Shown one piece after another: positions 58,915 through 64,000 of a stretch of 64,000 nt of DNA (positions within the stretch are counted from its first letter, which is position 1; every line of letters begins with the position of its first letter). The stretch spans positions 1-64,000 of the forward strand of contig JACAER010000016.1 of assembly GCA_013388745.1 (NCBI GenBank). Direction: 5' to 3'. Made by a program: the position numbers and the translations under genes. Source of the stretch: Chloroflexota bacterium. Its GTDB lineage: Bacteria; Chloroflexota; Anaerolineae; Aggregatilineales; Phototrophicaceae. The notes beneath the pieces are model-generated. The model had not been told where the DNA came from, made no database searches, and worked only from the letters and a program-made list of their open reading frames with translations.

Positions 58915-59262
58915 CACACGCTGTTCGAGCCAGAAGAACACGACCAGATCGGCAACGAAGCAGTCTGTTTTGATTGCCACGGCGTTCACAGCATCCGCGC
59001 CATAGACGATGCCGGTGTCTCTGCCATACGCCAGAATCTCTTGAGTACCTGCCAGCAGTATCATCCCAACGCCAGTGACAATTTTTCCGATGCCTGGCTC
59101 GGTCATTACCCGCCGACGATGGAATCGCACCCGGCCTTTTTCCTTGCCAGCCGTTTCTATGATGTCGCCAGTCCGCTGGTGGTCGTGCTCGTAGGGCTTC
59201 TGCTGGTTTCGGATGTCTTCCGTCGTCTGCGTCAGCGTTTTTCCGGTAACACGGGGGCTTGA
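58915..59262 (+). pseudogene. 5'-truncated membrane-anchored multiheme c-type cytochrome, C-terminal fragment
   Basis: Stop at 58912-58914, then HTLFEPEEHDQIGNEAVCFDCHGVHSIRAIDDAG...LLSTCQQYHPNASDNFSDAWLGHYPPTMESHPAFFLASRFYDVASPLVVVLVGLLLVSDVF; one intact CXXCH and one CQQYH. Confidence 0.75.
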
Positions 59263-59266
59263 GGTC

Positions 59267-59938
59267 ATGGCTGACCAGACTCAATCCAAAACCACACGTG
59301 GGCTTTCTGCCACGCAGCAGATCGAGCGCTTAGTATTGACCATCGCGCTGCTTGGGCTGGCGCTCAGCGGCCTGCCGCAGCGTTTCGCTGATCAACCCCT
59401 CTGGGCGCATACGCTGATCGCGCTGCTGGGCGGTGTCGAAAGCGCGCGTATTCTGCACCGCTTTTTTGCGGTGCTGCTCATGACCGCTATAATCTATCAT
59501 TTGCTGGCTGTCGGCTACGGCTGGTTCGTATTGGGCAAACGCCCGCTGCGCTGGCCCGACGCTGCCGATTACACTTTTGTGCTGAAACTGGAATATCTTT
59601 TTCTGGCGCTCGCCTGCCTGATTCTCCTCATTACCGGTTTGATGCTCTGGAATCCTATCGCCGTCTTAAGTGTGCTTCCGGGCGAAACCATCCCCACCGC
59701 GCGCAGTATTCACGCCGCGCAGGTGCTCCTGCTGGTGCTCGTGCTGATCTTGGGCATTGGCGGCATTAATGGTGAACCCTCGCTGCGTTCCAGCACACTG
59801 ACGTTCGAGACCTTCTGTGGGCGGGTGCGGTTGGGCGAAAACGATATGCCGGCCTTTAGCGCCGAAGAACTGCCCGACGGTTATGTGCTGCATTTGTGGA
59901 CATGGCTCAGGCAGCCTGCCCCGACCCCCACACCTTAA
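59267..59938 (+). CDS. chimeric ORF: cytochrome b561-like membrane domain fused to the C-terminal tail of a cytochrome c
   Basis: TM region RILHRFFAVLLMTAIIYHLLAVGYGWF / IHAAQVLLLVLVLIL, then LTFETFCGRVRLGENDMPAFSAEELPDGYVLHLWTWLRQP, a class-I cytochrome c-type C-terminus without CXXCH. Confidence 0.7.
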   Translation: MADQTQSKTTRGLSATQQIERLVLTIALLGLALSGLPQRFADQPLWAHTLIALLGGVESARILHRFFAVLLMTAIIYHLLAVGYGWFVLGKRPLRWPDAADYTFVLKLEYLFLALACLILLITGLMLWNPIAVLSVLPGETIPTARSIHAAQVLLLVLVLILGIGGINGEPSLRSSTLTFETFCGRVRLGENDMPAFSAEELPDGYVLHLWTWLRQPAPTPTP

Positions 59939-59955
59939 GTCGATAATCAATCGGA

Positions 59956-59978
59956 GGGGCGAGTCAGGACTCGTCCCC
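59956..59978. terminator. hairpin downstream of the cytochrome b-like ORF
   Basis: GGGGCGAGTC-ag-GACTCGTCCCC. Confidence 0.5.
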
Positions 59979-60114
59979 CCTTCGACCCCGCCTCAAAACT
60001 TGCCCTTTTGAACCAGACCTCACAAATGTCCATCTTCTGAAAACGCGCGCCATTGCGCTATCCCCTGCGCCGGTTCTCATGCCGCGTGCCGGCATCACAG
60101 TTGCCGCCTGTGGA

Positions 60115-60152
60115 ATCAAAAATCGGTCGGGCACTTGCGTACCCAACCGATT
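60115..60152 (-). terminator. terminator of the multiheme cytochrome gene
   Basis: Minus strand: AATCGGTTGGG-tacgcaagtg-CCCGACCGATTTTTGATT. Confidence 0.7.
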
Positions 60153-60174
60153 CTCATGGCTTTACGCAGCGTGT

Positions 60175-62331
60175 TTATTCGCCGCTGACCACAGGCGGAC
60201 GTGTGTACGCAGACACATCGCCACCAATCGCCTCGATCGCATCGTACAGAATTTGCAGGATATAATCGGGGTTGTGGGCGAAGTCGCCGGGGTCTTTCTG
60301 CGCATACTGGTAGTTATAGGCCGCGCGCAGCAGCGTCGGTGTCCACGTCACGTAACGGTTATCGAAGTTGACTTCTTCCGCATCCGCCACGCCGCTGCCG
60401 TTGGTGTCGATGAACCAATACGGATAGGCATTCGGGTTGTATGCGATCGACGTGCCGACCACTTCGCTGGCATACGTTTGGATCGCCGCATACAGCGCAT
60501 CTTCCAGCGTCATGATTTCTTCACGGATCGGCTCGGTTGCGTTGCCGTCACCGTCGTAGTCAATCGGATCCATCCCTTCAGGTTCCGTGCGGATCAGCAG
60601 CACCGCTTCGAGCGAGTCAACACCGTCGTGGCAGTCCTCGCAGCGGTTGATGCGCACCGTGCCCTCGTGTGTGCGGTGGCAGCCCGTGCAGGTGTTTGGC
60701 GCGTCTTCCGCGTGCAGGTTGCGGCCATTGTATTCGCGTCCCTCATATTGGTACGCGCCGCGCGCTTCACTGCCGAAGATTGATGCGCCTGCCGCGAAGT
60801 AATGGATATTGCGGAAGCTCAGCGCGTCGGCGACTTCATCGTCGCCCACGCCTGCGCGCGCAATCGCCGCGTTCACACTCACCGTCGATTCACGGCCCTG
60901 ACGGCAGGCCAGACACAGGTTGCTTTCATCTTCCTCACCAAAGCTCAGCCGCGCTCCACTGGGGAAGGTCACTTCGCTGAACTGATAGATGGTGAATTCG
61001 GTCAGGCTGGTATGGCAGGTATTGCAGGCCAGCGAGTTGGCGATCGGTTCCGCGATGTTCGAGCCATTGGCGAAGAACACCGGCAGACCTTCGGCGCTGT
61101 GGCAGCGCGCGCAGTTGCCCGGTACTTGTCCTTCTTCGTCCCAATGCCGGAAGGCTTCCGCCGTCACATCGTAGTGCCCCGGATCGGTGCGCGCTGCAAA
61201 CGCCAGATCAACCGGCGTGCTTATGTTGCCATTCAGCATTGCGATGGCATCATACAGCAGTTGGATCATGTACAGCGGGTTATGCGCAAAGCCACCGGGA
61301 TCCTTCTGCGTGACCTGATAGTTGTAGGCTGCCGTCAGCAGGTTGCCGGTAAAGGCGTTGTAGCGATTGGGGAAGGCCGCTTCGCCTTCATCCACCGCGC
61401 CGTTGTCATTCGTGTCGATAAAGAAATACGGATAGGCGTCTGCGCTGTAGATGATGGGTGTGCCCGCCACTTCGCGCGCATAGGTCTGCAGCGCGCCGTA
61501 CAGCATTTCTTGCAAGCCGACGATTTCATAGTAGATACCTTCGTCGGTATCACCGTCACCATCATAGTCGTTGCCAGAGCTTTGCGCACGGATGTCGCGC
61601 AGATCATCGTGGCTTTCGACATCTTCGTGACAGGTCGCGCACTGGTCCAGCTGCAGTTCGGTGGTATGCGGGTCGTGGCAGTCCGCGCAGGTCTGGTAGC
61701 CCGGTACGTGGTAATTGCGTCCCTGATAGATGACACCCTCGAACTGGTAACCGCTGCGCACCGTGCCGCCGTACAGCGTCGCTGCCGCCGCATAATAATG
61801 AATGTTGATGAAGCCCAGTTCCGGGTCCACCCGATTCAAATCTTCCGTCAGGCCGCGCTCTGCGAGCACTGCGTTGACGCCGTCACCCGAAGCGCGCCCC
61901 TGATGGCATTCCATACAGCGAGCCGAGCGCACTCCCTGTTCAACGCCGACTTCCACACCCGACGGGAACATCACGCTGGTCAGATCACGCGCCTGGCTTG
62001 CATGGCAAGCGTCGCATGTGACCACCGTACCCAAGGGGGCGGGTGCATCGACGACACGATATTCGCTTCCGTCCGCCCCAAGATAATCGAGGTAGCCCGG
62101 CGTCGAATGGCACTTAGCGCATTCCGGCGGGATTTCTCCCTCATCATTCCAATGGGTGAACGCCGCTGCCTCTGCATTTGCGTGAGGCGACTCGACCCAG
62201 GCGTTATAGTACTCGGCCAGATACGGCGGTTCGCCGCCTTCTTGCGCCAGTACATTCGGCTGGGCCATTAGCACGAACCCTGCTGCCACGAACAGGATAC
62301 CTGCTAAGGCAATCAAATGGTATTTTCGCAT
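60175..62331 (-). CDS. secreted multiheme c-type cytochrome with two homologous modules
   Basis: Signal peptide MRKYHLIALAGILFVAAGFVLMAQ; CXXCH motifs CAKCH, CDACH, CMECH, CADCH, CATCH, CARCH, CNTCH, CTGCH, CEDCH plus degenerate CLACR; EF-hand-like loops DYDGDGDTDE, DTNDNGAVDEGE. Confidence 0.93.
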   Translation of the reverse strand: MRKYHLIALAGILFVAAGFVLMAQPNVLAQEGGEPPYLAEYYNAWVESPHANAEAAAFTHWNDEGEIPPECAKCHSTPGYLDYLGADGSEYRVVDAPAPLGTVVTCDACHASQARDLTSVMFPSGVEVGVEQGVRSARCMECHQGRASGDGVNAVLAERGLTEDLNRVDPELGFINIHYYAAAATLYGGTVRSGYQFEGVIYQGRNYHVPGYQTCADCHDPHTTELQLDQCATCHEDVESHDDLRDIRAQSSGNDYDGDGDTDEGIYYEIVGLQEMLYGALQTYAREVAGTPIIYSADAYPYFFIDTNDNGAVDEGEAAFPNRYNAFTGNLLTAAYNYQVTQKDPGGFAHNPLYMIQLLYDAIAMLNGNISTPVDLAFAARTDPGHYDVTAEAFRHWDEEGQVPGNCARCHSAEGLPVFFANGSNIAEPIANSLACNTCHTSLTEFTIYQFSEVTFPSGARLSFGEEDESNLCLACRQGRESTVSVNAAIARAGVGDDEVADALSFRNIHYFAAGASIFGSEARGAYQYEGREYNGRNLHAEDAPNTCTGCHRTHEGTVRINRCEDCHDGVDSLEAVLLIRTEPEGMDPIDYDGDGNATEPIREEIMTLEDALYAAIQTYASEVVGTSIAYNPNAYPYWFIDTNGSGVADAEEVNFDNRYVTWTPTLLRAAYNYQYAQKDPGDFAHNPDYILQILYDAIEAIGGDVSAYTRPPVVSGE

Positions 62332-62582
62332 AAGCTTTTCTCCTACTGACAGAGGACCAGTCCAGTTTCTTATGTGGCTGCCGACGTTTCGCTTGCGCTC
62401 GTCAAAGGCCACTTTTACTGTTAGGGCGTAAGGTTGTGTGGCAGATTACCCCCTAATGCTGATTTTCACGCAGAAAGCCGATCATTCCATCAATCGTAAG
62501 AATGATTTCCTCTCATCCTGCGGGATGAACCTGTCGCAACTCTTAAAACTGGGGTTTTGTGCCTGTCAGCAGAAAAGAACAG

Positions 62583-62610
62583 CGGGGCAGAGCGCACCCG
62601 CTCTACCCCG
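62583..62610 (-). terminator. hairpin downstream of the 62646 gene
   Basis: CGGGGCAGAGCG-cacc-CGCTCTACCCCG; minus strand continues into a T-rich stretch. Confidence 0.6.
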
Positions 62611-62645
62611 CCGCCGCATTCATTTTGTGGGTGTGCGCTTGGCCG

Positions 62646-63005
62646 TCACAACCCCGATGTGCGCGCGTCCTGTTCTGTCCAGCCGCGCTCTACCTTCTGC
62701 GCCAGCGCCGCGCGGCGCGGTCCGTGCTCGAACACCGCGAACAGCATCAGCAGCGCGATCGTCACGAAAAGCAGACTGAGCGCCATTCCCAGACTAAAGA
62801 GCAGCCCGTCTTGCAAAATCACGGCCACGATCACGCTCGGCACGACTGCGACCATCGTACTGCACGCCAGATAGTTCACGAAGCGCGGCAGCAGGCCACC
62901 GTGAATCTTCTCGCGCGCTTCCGAACGCCGCGCGAGAAAAAAACCGGCGATTAAGCCAAAAACCACGCTGAACAGCAGAGTGATTTGCTGGTTTTCTGTA
63001 AACAT
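62646..63005 (-). CDS. hypothetical membrane protein
   Basis: MFTENQQITLLFSVVFGLIAGFFLARRSEAREK...; several TM segments. Confidence 0.6.
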   Translation of the reverse strand: MFTENQQITLLFSVVFGLIAGFFLARRSEAREKIHGGLLPRFVNYLACSTMVAVVPSVIVAVILQDGLLFSLGMALSLLFVTIALLMLFAVFEHGPRRAALAQKVERGWTEQDARTSGL

Positions 63006-63081
63006 GCTTTCCCTTAATCCCGTCAGCGCCCCGCTCACTCCGGGACGCCAGACAGCTTGATGCTGCGCAGCCCGCAGCGCT

Positions 63082-63252
63082 CTAGAACAGTGTATAGATG
63101 AACGGCGCGACCCCCGGCGTATTGCCCAGGATAATCAGAATGGCGAAGATGAAAAGCGTGATAATCATCGGAATCAGCCAGTACAGCTTGCGCGACCACA
63201 GAAATTGCAGCAGTTCGCCCAGAATGCCCATCCGTGCAACAAAATCACTCAT
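63082..63252 (-). CDS. DUF5989-like small membrane protein
   Basis: 56-aa ORF absent from the supplied ORF list: MSDFVARMGILGELLQFLWSRKLYWLIPMIITLFIFAILIILGNTPGVAPFIYTLF*; adjacent to a carbamoyltransferase. Confidence 0.8.
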   Translation of the reverse strand: MSDFVARMGILGELLQFLWSRKLYWLIPMIITLFIFAILIILGNTPGVAPFIYTLF

Positions 63253-63268
63253 GGTATTTCCCCTCTAC

Positions 63269-64000
63269 TTACTCAGGCTTTTTGACAAGAAACGTGTTTA
63301 GCACCAGCATATCAATGTGGCTGTTGGTGTAGGTGTTGAAGGCGTCGCGTGGTGAAGTCACCATGGGTTCTCCGCGCAGATTAAACGAAGTGTTCAGCAC
63401 CACCGGCACCCCGGTGAGCTGCCCGAAGCGCTCAATCACGCCATAATAGCGCGAATTCGTCTCACGTTCAATCGTCTGCAAGCGCCCTGTGCCCATATGG
63501 CACACGGCCTGAAGCTGATCCTGCTTCTCCGCTTTGATCGGGCTGACCATCAGCATATAACGCGGCGCTTCGTGTTCTGCCACCTGTGGATAATCGAAGT
63601 ATTCCGGCGCGCGGTCGCGCAGAATCACCGGCGCGAAGGGGCGGAACGGCTCGCGATACTTGATCTTGGTGTTGACGACCTCTTTCATGTCCTCGGTGCG
63701 CGGGTCGGCCAGAATGCTGCGGTTGCCCAGCGCGCGCGGCCCCCACTCAAAGCGCCCCTGGAAAAAGCCGATCACCTTTTTCCTGGTCAGCGATTCGGCC
63801 ACGAAATCCAGCATTTCGTCCTCACGGTCGCTGTAATCCGTGTAGGTCAGTCCTTTGCTATCCAGGAATTCCTTGCATTCCGCATCCGTGTAGCCCTGTC
63901 CCCAGTAAGCGTGCGGCATGACCCAGTTGCGCGGCTTGCCCATCACAATATGATAGGCCCACAGCGCCGCGCCCAACGAACCACCGTCGTCGCCCGCCGC
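63269..64000 (-). CDS. carbamoyltransferase (NodU/CmcH family), partial at window edge
   Basis: GFFQGRFEWGPRALGNRSILADPR, REPFRPFAPVIL, VPVVLNTSFNLRGEPMV; open through position 64000. Confidence 0.95.
   Translation of the reverse strand, partial: AAGDDGGSLGAALWAYHIVMGKPRNWVMPHAYWGQGYTDAECKEFLDSKGLTYTDYSDREDEMLDFVAESLTRKKVIGFFQGRFEWGPRALGNRSILADPRTEDMKEVVNTKIKYREPFRPFAPVILRDRAPEYFDYPQVAEHEAPRYMLMVSPIKAEKQDQLQAVCHMGTGRLQTIERETNSRYYGVIERFGQLTGVPVVLNTSFNLRGEPMVTSPRDAFNTYTNSHIDMLVLNTFLVKKPE

Noticed and set aside
60802-62271. 489-aa plus-strand ORF
   Set aside because: Antisense to the multiheme cytochrome, which has clear CXXCH motifs and a signal peptide.
1-64000. Defence islands, prophage, transposases or CRISPR-Cas
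   Set aside because: No recognisable transposase, integrase, capsid, Cas or toxin-antitoxin genes on either strand by inspection.

Overview
The window looks like one contiguous chromosomal segment of a GC-rich bacterium; gene content suggests a Chloroflexota/Anaerolineae-like organism (inference only). I see no IS element, phage or CRISPR array. Main blocks: (1) a DUF58/transglutaminase/MoxR module; (2) a complete trp operon (E,G,D,C,F,B,A) behind a well-formed tryptophan-specific T-box leader, interspersed with non-trp genes and a GNAT pseudogene; (3) sugar-nucleotide epimerase and polyprenyl-phosphate GlcNAc-1-P transferase-like genes; (4) a duplicated-domain unknown protein paired with a DyP peroxidase; (5) a PknK-like kinase, a two-component system and an incomplete peptide-type ABC transporter whose permease ends at a UGA replacing a conserved Trp codon; (6) a truncated sigma factor fused to secreted-type repeats with a 1-nt slip; (7) an ABC-2 exporter with one ATPase, four permeases and a relic of a fifth; (8) PPK2, APH, KBL and an SDR threonine dehydrogenase; (9) a second MoxR/DUF58 module, tRNA-Gly(GCC), a MecA_N-type PBP and YifB/ComM; (10) a decaying c/b-type cytochrome locus next to a two-module multiheme cytochrome with one heme motif lost; (11) a carbamoyltransferase/DUF5989 cluster. 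The most striking recurring pattern is short in-place gene relics (internal deletions, fusions, single-base heme-motif or stop mutations) inside otherwise intact operons. The best-defined regulatory element is the Trp T-box.
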